Shown here: piece by piece, positions 11,297 to 21,755 of the stretch
Layout: the number at the start of each line of letters is the position of its first letter
How positions within the stretch are numbered: position 1 is the stretch's first letter
Source of the DNA: Cephalotus follicularis
Lineage: Eukaryota > Streptophyta > Magnoliopsida > Oxalidales > Cephalotaceae
Direction of reading: 5' to 3'
Length of the DNA stretch: 64,000 nt
NCBI GenBank assembly: GCA_001972305.1
Contig: BDDD01000024.1
Coordinates: 35,114 to 99,113, forward strand
Made by a program: the position numbers and the translations under genes
The notes under the pieces: generated by a model
Told to the model about the DNA's origin: nothing
Seen by the model: the letters and a program-made list of their open reading frames with translations, nothing else
Database searches by the model: none

Positions 11297-11491
11297 ATGA
11301 GGCCAATGCAGATGGACTTCTTCGGGGACATGGAGGAGCAAGGATCGACAGTGGCGATGGACGTTGACGATGTGGATCCTCTGGAGATGTTTGCCGGCGA
11401 GGGTGGCGTCATCTCCCTCGACAACAAGCTCGCCGATGCCGATTTCTTCAACTCCTTCCAGGACGATTTCGATGACACGGACATCAATTGA
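11297..11491 (+). CDS. SMAP1: SMALL ACIDIC PROTEIN 1-like protein (64 aa)
   Basis: This is a complete single-exon frame of 64 codons. The protein is very acidic and starts MRPMQMD. It has a central MDVDD stretch and ends in the conserved F/D-rich block with LADADFFN and DDFDDTDIN. Both the start and the C-terminal block match my memory of Arabidopsis SMAP1, which is about 62 residues long. That protein is required for normal response to the synthetic auxin 2,4-D and has been linked to the COP9 signalosome and SCF pathway. The first ATG follows a GAGAGA-rich 5' UTR, and AATAAA lies at 11502-11507 just after the stop. It appears intact. Assignment to the family is strong; the function in this plant is inferred. 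Confidence 0.88.
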   Translation: MRPMQMDFFGDMEEQGSTVAMDVDDVDPLEMFAGEGGVISLDNKLADADFFNSFQDDFDDTDIN

Positions 11492-11507
11492 GTTCCCTCC
11501 CAATAAA

Positions 11508-11941
11508 TCCCCTTCTTTTTTCTCTTTAGTATCGGATTATTTAGAAATTAAACTGATTTTTATTTATTTATTTATAAGGCCCTATTCCAATGTGCCGGAA
11601 TTAAATTTATATGAGGATTATGGGTTTCATATATGCTTATGGTGGTTTTTCTTGGTTTAATTTGCCTCTCTCTTTTTTTTTTTGTTTTGTTGATATCGTT
11701 AACTGTATAGATTGTTTGTTGATATTGTGTGTTCTTTCAGATGGAAACCCACTAAACCCTAAAAATAAGGGATTATATATATTCAATTTTCTGCTTAGTG
11801 TATTCATGTGTGTGTAGATACACATTGTTGTTTATATTGTATGATAAATGCAAAAGCAAAGAGAGATTTCAGCCAAGCAAAACTTGCAGAGCACATCATA
11901 GGACACGGAAGATGCAATTGTTTTTTGGAAATTTCAGGAAA
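11508..11941. other. 3' flank of SMAP1-like gene
   Basis: T-rich and AT-rich sequence that probably includes the SMAP1 3' UTR. The small frames on both strands are low-complexity and not supported. Confidence 0.4.
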
Positions 11942-13660
11942 TTAAAATAGCCCTGCTAATTTTATCTCGTGGAATGGCTTCGACAGAGGTTGCCTTGGAG
12001 ATGACAGCTTTTGAGAAACTTGTTTTATGGTCGGCAGTGACTGTGGATTGGTTTGCAGACATGCAAGTGCTAACTGTGTAATAGTAGCAAATTCGTCTGC
12101 AACTCGTTTTTTAGGACGTGGGAGGCGTTGGTCCAATGTTTCTTCCAGTAAGGATTGATGGCTGTTTGATGATGATAGTGATAGAATGAGATCCCCTGGA
12201 TGCTTACCCATAATCAGTTCCCATGACCATCCATCCAGGAGCTGTAGACATCGCACTTGTCGGTTGCATGCATGCAAGAAATATTTTGTAAGTTTTCATT
12301 TCCAAAGTTGACTAGTACATTTTGTCATCTGTGACCAGCAATATGAAAAATAATTAGGAATAGAAGACATCAAGTACATGGCTTTTAGAAACATCAGGAA
12401 ATTTTTATGTCACTGGTATTTTCTGTGAACCGAAACGTAAGAGTTTCCATGTCTATAGAAAGCTTACCTGGAGTCAAGTAGCCAAAGGTTCCTGCAAATG
12501 AAGTGGAGTTGGATAAATTAGGCTCTAAAGTCCTAGCAGTGTCAAAGTCAGAGATGTGAGCCTCGTAGTCCGAGTCCAACAAAACATTGTTGCTTGATAA
12601 TCTCAGTGAATTATTGGAGGCAATCATTTGTGGTGCATGATAAAGCATTTGCCATGCCTTTTATGACATTGGCCCTCTTAATCCAGTCCAACTCCGCTGT
12701 TGTTGGGTCGTTGCTTTGTATCTTTGCCAAGCTTCCCCCTCCCAGGAAATCATATACCAAATATGAGTGTCTTGCATGCAAACAAAACCATAGAGCTTCA
12801 CGATATTCCGGTGTCGTATTTTTGTTGGCGCTTCAATATCTCTTTTAAAATACTGAATATGGGCTGTTCCACTCTTGCACAATCGGTGAAGTTTCTTCAC
12901 AACAACTTGGCCGGTTTGCAGTTCAGCTTTTTAAACAGCTCTAGATCCTCCTACACCAATGCAATACTTGAAGTTGAATACGCCAGTCACTTCAATGATG
13001 TTTTCATGCACCATCTTCCCATTGAAGTTCCATATTGCGAATAAGTGTTCATTCTTTGTTGTTTTTAGCTCATCAACACCCCTCACATTCCTATGACGAA
13101 TAGCGAATACTCGTGATACGATAGAAGAAATAGGGATATCCCAAAAGAGGGACAATAATCAGAATCACTTTGTTTCTTCCCTTTGTTGTATGCATGCGAT
13201 CTGTTGCCTATCGCGGAGGGTCAAGCTTTCAAGCCAGTGTTATGGCCACACAACACTTTATTATGTCCCAGAGCTTCCATTGGTGCTTTGGAGAGGCTTT
13301 GTTATTGGGAAGAGTTCCTCCAGTTGATGGTGAGATGTTGTTAATAGAAGTCAGGCTTAAAAACTCATCAAAAGAGAATGGGATGGAGCCCGAGAGCTCA
13401 TTGCGGGAGACGTTCAATGTTTCCAGGCTGTGAAAAAATCCAAGCTTCCTTGGCAACTATCCTGCGTGTAAATTGTAACTTAGATCAAGATTTTGAAGAG
13501 TGATTATATAGCCGATCTGAAAGGGAAGGCCTCCATTGAATCTGTTCTCGCTCAAAGATAAGTACAGTATTTTGGTTGGTTGCTGTAGTCTTAAATGTTC
13601 CTGGTAAGTGTGCAAGTAGAATTTGTTTGGTGGGGATTCCAATTTATGAACGAAATCACA
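11942..13660 (-). pseudogene. LRR receptor-like kinase pseudogene (MIK-like subfamily)
   Basis: Reading down from about 13650 the relic shows LRR repeats (LQNLDLSYN, then LETLNVSRNELSGSIP, then a PLPNNKA-like end) and a degraded juxtamembrane region near 13150-13080. A glycine-loop remnant (ENII...YCIGVGG) lies near 12960. It continues with IRHRNIVKLYGFVC near 12830, NNVLLDSDYEAHISDFDTAR near 12560, a GT donor at 12467 and the kinase C-lobe (IMGKHPGDLI...LACLQTNPQS.PTI) to about 11945. Such proteins are plasma-membrane receptors that sense peptides or damage signals. This copy is dead: several stops and frameshifts, loss of the HRD motif, DFG changed to DFD, and a frame break in the CDVYSFGV block. 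The subfamily resembles MDIS1-interacting receptor kinases. Confidence 0.85.
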
Positions 13661-14359
13661 TCTACGATTTAGATGGCTGCAAATGGTAAATTTGTTACCT
13701 GATTGCTGTTAGAGAACATTTTTTTTAAAGGTAAAAAAGGCCATTGGCCAGTGGCTTTAAGTGCTTGATTAACTAACAGAAGGGGATGCTACCAGCTTAG
13801 CTACGCTTCTGTATTAATGGCATTGCCTTGTTTCATTGGGTCATATGCCTCTGGTTCATGAGCCTAATGCAAAGAGATCTAGATAAGCATACCAACAATA
13901 GTGTCTATATTTTCTTTCAATCCGCATCGTCAATATATCAATTCATTCTCTTTGCAGGTATCAAACAGCCTTCAATATACATTGATGGTTTGATGGCACT
14001 CTTTACATTATTTATATGAACCTTGATTCTACCCTGTTTGTGGAACCAAATTGTACAAATACAGATGTACTAACAGTAAAACTATAGAGGGACTCGTGAG
14101 GAAGAAGATTGTATGAAGAGTGAAGCAATGGAGTGAAAAATGCTATAAGAAAACCTTGAAAGCCAATCGAAGACTCTTACAAAAGAATGTCTTTCCTGGA
14201 ATATTGGCTTCAGCTGATTTAACTCAGTACAGAAAATAGCCAAATGAGAATGTATGTATGTATATAAAGAATACCTTAAAATTTTAGAAATTGGCCTTGG
14301 TACTCACTAACTCAAAACACACTGAAGTCATACTGCAAATCCCAGCTTGGGGGATGATT
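13661..14359. other. Intergenic, no gene
   Basis: Non-coding sequence between the kinase relic and the convergent 3' end of the next minus-strand gene. Upstream LRR remnants may extend slightly into it. A 63-codon plus-strand frame near 13828 has no recognisable features. Confidence 0.4.
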
Positions 14360-15644
14360 TCACAAAAGCATCTTAGTCCAAGATTCCAGAAAAGGGAAAA
14401 CAGCAATCAACAATCTCAACAGTAGAGGTGTGTCACTTCTCCATCTTCTGCTCAACTTACTCTTCTCCACTTGTCTGCTTGGACTCCCTTTTGGTTTCTG
14501 ACATGATCTGCGGATGGATCTTGTTCTATCTAGTTCCTCCCATCCGCCAAAACTGGGTATGCCTTGGCCACCCTTGTTCACTGAACCATCATCACCAACT
14601 ACCCATGATTGATACCCCCTCGTCTTTCCCTCTCTGCTCTCCTGCCTCTCCCCTTGTTCTTCTTCCTCCATTTTGACATTACTCCCAGTTCTAGCTGAAG
14701 GTGTTTCCCTTGTTTTGGTCTTGCGTTGTGGCCTGCTTGTCCTTCCCCACAATTTGTCAAATGCCAGTGACAGCAATGACTGCCCAATGGGAAGTGCTAA
14801 TGCCATGAGAAAAGCTTTTGGGCCTGTAGCTAGCAGGATAGAAGAGATGATGATAGGAAGATACCAACCATATGATTTGAATGCCTGCACTACCCAAAGC
14901 AAAAATATTGGGAATTTTCGAATTTGACGATTCATCATCAAAACTGCAACTTGTTATATATTCCTTCCCTAAAAAGATAACGTAATTACTAATAATGGAG
15001 AGAAGGAAACTGGGAAGCAGAAGAAACAAAACTTCAAAATGACATAATTCATAAAGTTGGACTGATATTTAAAGGAGATTTTTTTTAGCACATTAAAGCA
15101 ACCCAATTCAGTAGCTGAAGCAATGTTTTAATCAAATAGCAAAACCCCAGAGTAAGTCAGTCATCAAACTATGAAAAAAGCATATATAAAGCATTATTGA
15201 CAATGAAATAAATAAATATATGACCTTGAAAAGCCAAACGCTGTCAATAACTTGGTCTAAAATCCCGGGGTTTTCGTTTATATCCGAGGACACATCAGAC
15301 CACCACTGCCTCTTCTTTCTCCTTCGATCTCTTGAATATTCTTCTTCTTCTTCTTCGTATACGCTGTCGTTTTGGTTCAACTTCTTAGTACGGAAAGTTT
15401 CGGCATTGGAGTCCCATCTGCGGGACTTGGTGGTGAATGAGAGACGAATATGTTTTTGAGAATAGAGAATGCTATTAGAATTATTGTTAATGGGTTTTAG
15501 TTGATCTTTTAGTTGCTGTCGTTGTTGAGCTTGAAGAGGAACAAGGATGATGGAGGAGGATGAGCAACAAGTGGTTTGCGTTGTTGTCTCCATTTCAACC
15601 CGTAATCTTCCATCTTTTTGCCACGCTCTTATATTCGTCTCCAT
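14360..15644 (-). CDS. Two-exon membrane protein, probable plastid-targeted, function unknown (314 aa)
   Basis: Exon 1 is 15644-15225 (140 codons) and exon 2 is 14884-14360 (174 codons plus TGA). The donor AAG|GTCATA and acceptor GTGCAG|GCA give a phase-0 join reading ...VWLFK|AFKSYGW. The N-terminus is rich in Ser, Thr and Gln with few acids until residue about 90, compatible with a plastid transit peptide. An [11 protein letters not shown] block follows, then an acidic EEEEEE run. After the junction come the hydrophobic segment [28 protein letters not shown] and a second near the C-terminus ([14 protein letters not shown]). I recognise the layout as a conserved plant protein type but cannot name a function. 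An alternative start is Met17 (METTTQTT). No broken frame is seen, so the gene appears intact. Confidence 0.82.
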
Positions 15645-15785
15645 CCATTTTATTCACCTAATGCACTCTATTAACGTATTTTTCTCATGCTTTTTTTGGG
15701 CTTGTTAATATCTTGTAATTACTGTTCTGACACGCGTACTACAGATGCATATTTAATTATCTAAACACAAAATAAATCGAGTAAA
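15645..15785 (-). other. Probable promoter/5' UTR of the membrane-protein gene
   Basis: AT-rich sequence directly upstream of the minus-strand start codon. No unambiguous TATA box was identified. Confidence 0.3.
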
Positions 15786-16570
15786 TTACAAAAATATTCT
15801 CAGTTAAGATTTAAGTTCGTTAATACTTTATTATTTTTTATTTTTAAATATTACAAAAAAAAAACCTCGAGATTCTAATCCGCTAAAATCTTCATTAAAT
15901 TGTCGTTAAATTAAAGTGTTTATCATATTTACCACGTCAACAAAATTAATTAAAATTTCTGAAATACCTTTAACTTCAACTTCCTTTTGCTCATCACTCA
16001 TTACCATCACCATTTTTCCTCCCATTACCCCCCAAATCTCGTCCAAACAACAATCCGTTATGAAACAACATAGATACCGTTTTAAAGATATTTTGATGGG
16101 TGTATGTAGTACCAAATGATTTTAATTGTAGTAGCAGCAAAATTGCTTTTACCATTGTTATCATGACAAACCCACAAGACCAGACCCACAAAGAAGACAC
16201 AACCCAGCAAACCCAACAACCATCAACCATACATCTCCTCACTTTGCAAATTCCTTTTATTTATTTATTTATTATTTACTCTCCTTTTGTGTTTTGGGGT
16301 ATTGGCTACTGTGAAGAGTTTGAGTTTGATTGGTTTGGGTATTTATAGTGGGAATGAGTTTTGTGGTTAATGGAGCAGTGATGCTGTTTGTTTGAGGGTG
16401 CAGTGGTGGATTCTATTGATGAGAGAGGGATACCAGGAGTTGGGGTTGAGAGTATAAGGGGGTATGGTGGTAATTTAACAAAATTTAATAGAAAATTTTG
16501 TCACATTAAAAGGTTTTATTATAATACTTAAAAATAGATGAGAGCTAACGGGTTCTTCTAATTTATCCAA
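15786..16570. mobile_element. Decayed foldback element similar in form to 919-1226
   Basis: The left end (15786-15900) and the reverse complement of the right end (16450-16570) share the pattern of a GTAAATTA/GGATAAATT start, GTTAATACTTTAT-like and TTTTTAAATATTA-like segments, then TTAAATT repeats. Similarity is weaker than in the first element and the middle (15960-16440) is unrelated filler. The frames inside are not supported as genes. Confidence 0.4.
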
Positions 16571-17410
16571 ACAAATTTATAGTGCGTTAAGAATTACGGT
16601 GTTTTCTGTAAAATCTTTATGAGGAAAAGTACTCTAGCTAAAATTGTTGTGCATTTATGAAAAACGTTTGATAAACTGAACGTTTAAAAGTGTTTTTAAC
16701 TGAGAAAAAACAATATAATGCATTTGGTTAATTTATGTCTTAAAGTACTTTGAGTGTGCAAGATGATTGAAATAAATATGATGTTACATTTGTTTAATTT
16801 AAAAATATGTTTGTTTCAATAATATACAATTATAATAACAATAATTTTTTTTATTATCTTGATTACTTTTACTTATTTTTTTATATATTTTTCAATATTA
16901 TTTAACCAACGAATAATGTTAAACATACAACATTCGTATAATATTCATATGCATATAAAACGTAACTAGCATACAAATTATACAAAATCTAAAATAAAAA
17001 AACATCGTAGATCCACCAAAATATAAAATATTTATAGTAAAATAAAAAGTAACATTCTAAAAAATTCAAGAATTGAATAATAAAAGTACAAATCTGTGCA
17101 TTTCAGGGTTTACCCTATAATGAAATGCCTAAAGTACATGTGGTGCATAAGTTGTATAAAAACTCTTGAATTGCAAACTGAGATGATTATTAGAATTGAA
17201 AAAAAAAAAAATTCCAAGGATGATGTTCTCTTTCAGCCTTCTAGACCAACTATTTTCATCTAACAAATGCTGCTTTCACTTCTGTTCTATAAGAAATAAA
17301 GCAACAATATGCTCACAAAAGTTTCACAATTCATCCTTCACATTCTCACATTTGCTCTCATGGGTCTCGGTGGCCTTGGCAAACTTGGGTTGTTCAGTTG
17401 AGTAAGGTCT
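16571..17410. other. AT-rich intergenic sequence
   Basis: Very AT-rich, with no gene. The part around 16640-16760 (AAAAGTGTTTTTAACTGAG and similar) resembles sequence near 48780-48900 and may be the edge of another small DNA element. Confidence 0.35.
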
Positions 17411-18107
17411 CTAGAGATTAAAAGGAATTGATGCATGTTTTTTCAGGAACTTGTAGAATGCCACTTCCGTACGATCAGTTTCAACAACAATCTGCACATC
17501 ATGCAAAGGAATGACATAAATATAACTAACAAGAAATATACTACCTAGTACCTACTATAACAATAGTAGCTGTGAATTCAACACATTAGACTCGTAAAAT
17601 CTGCTAACAGGATCCAAGTATTTGTACCCAACGGGGAAGAAAAGCAGTGTGGGATATTCATCAGCCTGCACAACAAAAGCATACAATTTAAACTTATTTA
17701 TTTATTTTATTTTAAAGAATTACTTACATACTGCCAACACCTTAAAACTACTAGCAAAAGGTATATATGTAGATTCAGCTGCTGCAACAACTACCATATC
17801 TTATGATTTAAGAACTTGACACAATAATACAAGGAGAAGACCAGTCTTTGTTGCATAACATTCATCTTACCTTCTTAAGAAATATTTTAGGCAATAGTGA
17901 ATTGCTACATACATTACTATGTGCACAGAGAAGAAAAAAACAATGCAGCAAATTAAGGCATTTGATTAGTACCTTGGCCCTGGGGTGCTCGTTTGCAGTC
18001 TCATCCATCTTGGCTATCACAAGTGAATCAATGCCACTCAAATGCTTTCCAAGCTTGTTATATATTGGCTCAAGTGCTTGGCAATGCCCACACCAAGGCA
18101 CATATAT
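17411..18107 (-). pseudogene. 3' fragment of a protein disulfide isomerase gene (PDIL1-3/1-4-like), three clean exons
   Basis: Three minus-strand exons can be joined. 18107-17973 reads IYVPWCGHCQALEPIYNK...HPRAK, 17665-17609 reads ADEYPTLLFFPVGYKYLDP, and 17491-17411 reads IVVETDRTEV...KFLKKHASIPFNL, then TAG. Acceptors are CAG and donors GT, and all joins are phase 0. The roughly 90 residues match the start and body of the second thioredoxin-like domain of a plant PDI, including the CGHC redox site. A full protein would be about 550-600 residues and act in ER disulfide formation. No N-terminal domain, signal peptide or further upstream exon is found, and it stops before any ER-retention signal. 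The retroelement stack begins 268 bases upstream, so the gene may have been cut by it. It is probably a gene fragment, though its frame is still open. Confidence 0.8.
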
Positions 18108-18375
18108 CTGATTTCAGATCAGATATTAAGAGTCACAACATTTATGAAATATGAAAATTTTGCAGATTAAACAATATATCCATCCATCATGTACCTCTCA
18201 TAATTTGCAACAAATTGATACAGACTATTTACCTAGAATAACTAGCTAACTATAACAGTACTACTATTAAACCTAGAAGAAATTGATCTCGAGAAAATGA
18301 CTATATCCATCAACAGTACTACTATTAAACTAACTTTAACATAACATTAAACTATCCGTGTTCCAATCAGTTTGG
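18108..18375. other. Intron-like flank of the PDI fragment
   Basis: AT-rich sequence just upstream of the first remaining PDI exon. It contains ACAGTACTACTATTAAAC twice (near 18256 and 18312). It ends with TTTGG at 18371-18375, which recurs at 47967-47971 and seems to mark the outer target duplication of the whole nested stack. Confidence 0.45.
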
Positions 18376-18870
18376 TATAGTGTATTACGTAAAATCATGA
18401 ACAGTGGTCGTAGCATATGGTTTTAGATTTTTTGGGGAGAGAGTCACGTGTATGGATTACAGAAATGCGCTGAGCGCGTTATTATTATTATTAAAAAAAA
18501 AGGGGGTTGGACGTTTTCTAGAAACGCCTGACGCTTAAAGAGGGAGTGGGCGCTTTGCGCCAGAGAAGAAGACGACAGAGAGAGAGAGTGTGACGCTGGG
18601 CGCGAGGTGTCGGACCAGTGACTGGGAAGAGAGAGACGGCTAGCTTCACTGTGGTTCTTCATGGCCGGTAATCTCCCTTTCCTTTTCTCTTTCTCTCTTT
18701 TTTTCTCCATGAGCATTGCTGTCTCTGCCGTCCTTTTTCCGCCGCCAATATCATCGCGGATGGAGCTGTTCTTTGCCTTGAAGATCGGCTACACCGATTT
18801 TGATATTAGATTGGGCGTTTTTCGGCTAAAATTGACCGAGTTTAGGTGACTGAGTCTACTCGGTCATTTT
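18376..18870 (+). mobile_element. LTR K, left part (split by Copia B)
   Basis: It begins TATAGTGTATT, like LTR L which begins TATAGGCC. From about 18540 to 18870 it follows the same order as L (33950-34260): GAGAGAG leader, GACGCTGGG, CTTCA...GGTAA then a T/C-rich run, and a GACTGAGTC-type end. It stops where Copia B starts at 18871. The 62-codon frame at 18661 lies in this LTR and is not a supported gene. The missing middle was lost when the inner elements collapsed. Confidence 0.5.
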
Positions 18871-20092
18871 TGTTGGGTTTTGTCTAACAATCCTGGTTTT
18901 GATGATAACAAAGCACTTAACTTGTTTGTTGATGTGAATGAATGATTATATAAAACAAGCAAATCAAGTTGTGCATAAAACAGGCAAATTTAAGCATATC
19001 AGAGCTATTGGCGTCAATACCTAGATCATTGGCGTCAATGTGCTGGGTTTAGATGTGTGTTATGGGCTTTGCAATATGATCTTTATCAACGTGGTGATTA
19101 TTCTCGTCAACGTTCTCGGTTTTGTCATATTGGCGTCAACGCCATTATAAAGACGTCAACGCCAAAAGGTGCACAAAAGTTACAGAGACTTTAGACGTTA
19201 ACGCATAAGGACAGTGGAGTCAACACAAAGGATATTAGTGTCAACGCCATCGGTATACGTTAACGCCAATAAAACAAAAATCAGACATGGCATATGGAGT
19301 CAACGTGAAGAATCAATGTAGTTAATGCACAAGGACATATACGTCAACGTCATTCGTAAACGTCGACGCCCAAATTAAACAGACAAGCATATCGGCTAGT
19401 TTTTAGTGCAGATTTCATTTTTGGAAAATCCAAAACTTTCTTAAAGTGATTCCAACGGCTCTAAGACATCTCCAACGGCTATATTCAACATGAAGGCTAC
19501 AAATAGAGGCTGAATCAGTGAAGAACTACAACAATCAACAGCAACCAACTTTACTATCATTCATATCAAGTTTTTAGAGCTTTATTGTTGTTATCTTGAG
19601 CTATTATTCTTGTGAGCCAATTAGTTCTAAATAAGACCTTATAGAGGTTATACAAGAGTATACAAAAATCTTGTATCAGTTTGATTCTAATAAGGGGAGT
19701 GAACCCTTAGTAAAATAATCAAGAGGAGTGAACTCTTAGTAAGATTATCAAAGGGGAGTGAACCCTTGGTGTGTAAGTGATTGAGGTCAATCGCTGAACT
19801 TGTAAGGTGTTTTGATTTGACCCGGAACCCAAAATCAAAGTGTACAAGAAGGAGTCTAGTGGAATCTCAAGGAGGTCATTGAGAAAATTGGACGTAGGAA
19901 AGAGTTAGCCGAACCACTCTAAACTCTGCTTGCAATCTCTCTAACTCCATCTCTTTATTGTTTTTAGTTATTATTTGATGAATTGTTACTGATTACATCT
20001 TTTATAAAAATTGTTGATTCATTTATTTTTCCATTTATACAAAAAGATATTTTTGTCTAAGAACTAAAATCAACTCCCTTTCTGTTAGAGAT
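18871..20092 (+). mobile_element. Copia B (Sirevirus-like) 5' LTR, main part
   Basis: It starts TGTTGGGTTTTGTCTAACAA, shared with 39656, and continues at 37391-37420 after the Copia A insertion, ending ...AACTTTCA before the primer-binding site. Total length without the insertion is about 1.25 kb. It contains a palindrome cluster (19005-19385) followed by CTACAAATAGAGG at 19497-19509, a one-base variant of the CTATAAATAGAGG promoter typical of plant Copia LTRs. Confidence 0.85.
19005..19385. repeat. GTCGAC-core palindrome cluster (Copia B U3)
   Basis: About fourteen motifs of the form GGCGTCAACGCC, ACGTCAACG, ACGTTAACGC or ACGTCGACGC occur in 380 bases, ending about 110 bases before the promoter box at 19497. 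Most differ from GCGTCGACGC by C/T or A/G at the central CpG. Confidence 0.75.
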
Positions 20093-21755
20093 AAAGTGTC
20101 GCGAGCCAGTGTGGAACATGTATTTACTATATCTTGTAAAAACGATTTATAAATCCAATAAAGATGTTTATGTTTTATCAATGGCTATGAGTTTGTTTCA
20201 TTAATACATGCTTAATTAAATCGTAAATGAATGTCCTGGAATAAAGGTAGAGAACCAAGTTCATGATGAGATCGTGATATGAGAATTGGAATCTCGGTAT
20301 ACTTTATTTCCAATCTTCCTGGTCATAGGATTGACACTCAGGGCATGATCAATCCGGATAGGCCAGCACGTACTGTCAGATCGGTAAGTAGAGGGTGACT
20401 GATCTCACACTCACTCGTATGGATGATGCTATGACAACTACGTGGGTGTTCATTTCCCGAATTCACTGAAGGTGACTATTGATAGAATATCTGCATGGAG
20501 TTTTATTTACATGTCAGACAGAATTCTAGTTTTACAGCAGTGCATGTGGTCCTTGGACATGAGCCGTCACTGGATGTCTTGTGCATAAGGTGCTGTGTTT
20601 TGATGATGCTTAAATACATTTTCTATGAAGTGTATACAAGCATTAGTTGGACATGATACGCTTATGTATGGAGGCATGTGAACTGGCAACAATGAATCCA
20701 TTGCTTATAGTAAAAAAAGATTATGCTCAGGATGATTTTCGTTAACGATTAAGCGCTTGGCCAGGCTAGCCACGATATCAAGAGTGTGATATCATTGATT
20801 GAATATTAGAGGGGCACCTCTAATATTATTTAGGCTAATGAAACATAGTCACGAGGTTAAAGATTAAATCATTGGGGTCTGACATAATCGGTACCCTAGA
20901 TTTAATTAGAGCATTGTCAATGGAAGGGCTATACGTACATGTACATGTAAATAGTGGTTCGCAAATTATTCATATTACCTGGGGGTCGTTATGCATTGGT
21001 AGATGTCGATGTCGACTAGTGGGATCCCCGAGATTAAATTGATAAATTAATCTTAGAAAAAAAGAATTAAAAGAGTTTCAATTCGATATGTCAAAGAGAA
21101 TATTTTTTATGTGATAATAAATATTTAATTGGATAATTGTGATTGTCATGATTTAATCCTATGGTCAGCCTAATAGTGAACCCGTAGGGTCACACACAAT
21201 ATGAGCTGATATTTCCGACACGGTTATGAGAGAAAAATTAGGATAATAATTTTCTAATATAATTAATGAGATTAAGGTAAATTAGAATTCTAGAAGGAAA
21301 AGAAGACTTCTCCTAGAAGGATTAGGAGACTTCTCCTAGAATGATGAAGAGACTTCTCCTAGAAGCAAAAGAGTTTGTGTTCTAATATGATTGTCTAGCA
21401 GAAACTATATATAGAGCACACCCCCTCCTATAATGTACATGTTCTTGTATTCTTTTGGAGTCTTCTCTCTTTTCTCTCTCAAGAACACAATCAAGAGTTG
21501 AAGGTTTGAGAAACCGGGTGTTAGAAATTGAAGGTTGGTGTGGATACCTTGGAGGCCTTCTACACTTGGAGGCTAGAATCGTTTCATAGAAACAAGGAAC
21601 CTGCGCTTTTGGAAGCAAGAAGACTCAAAGGAAGAAGGAAAGAGCCGCTCCATTAATGTGAGTAATTCCGCTTGCTCATCCTTATATATATATATATATA
21701 TTAGGGTTTTATACATCTAGATATTTATTATTTAAATCGCCATAGGGTTCAAACA
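20093..21755 (+). mobile_element. Copia A LTR 1
   Basis: It starts TGTTAGAGATAAAG and ends GGGTTCAAACA just before AATTGGTATCAGAG. The TATA box CTATATATAGAGC is at 21405-21417. It contains three or four CTTCTCCTAGAAG palindromes at about 21300-21365. LTR 2 and LTR 3 are close copies. It lies inside the Copia B 5' LTR. The flanks CTTTC (20088-20092) and CATTT (37391-37395) match at only three of five positions, so the target duplication is not clean. Confidence 0.88.
21405..21417 (+). promoter_or_regulatory. TATA box of Copia A LTR 1
   Basis: CTATATATAGAGC is conserved at the matching place in LTR 2 (26296-26308) and LTR 3 (33519-33531). Conservation in all three copies supports its use as the element promoter. 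Confidence 0.65.

Noticed and set aside
18661..18849. 62-codon frame with a signal-peptide-like start (MAGNLPFLFSFSLFF).
   Set aside because: It lies in the left part of LTR K. The T/C-rich run after GGTAA is also present in LTR L without a matching frame, so the hydrophobic run reflects base composition.
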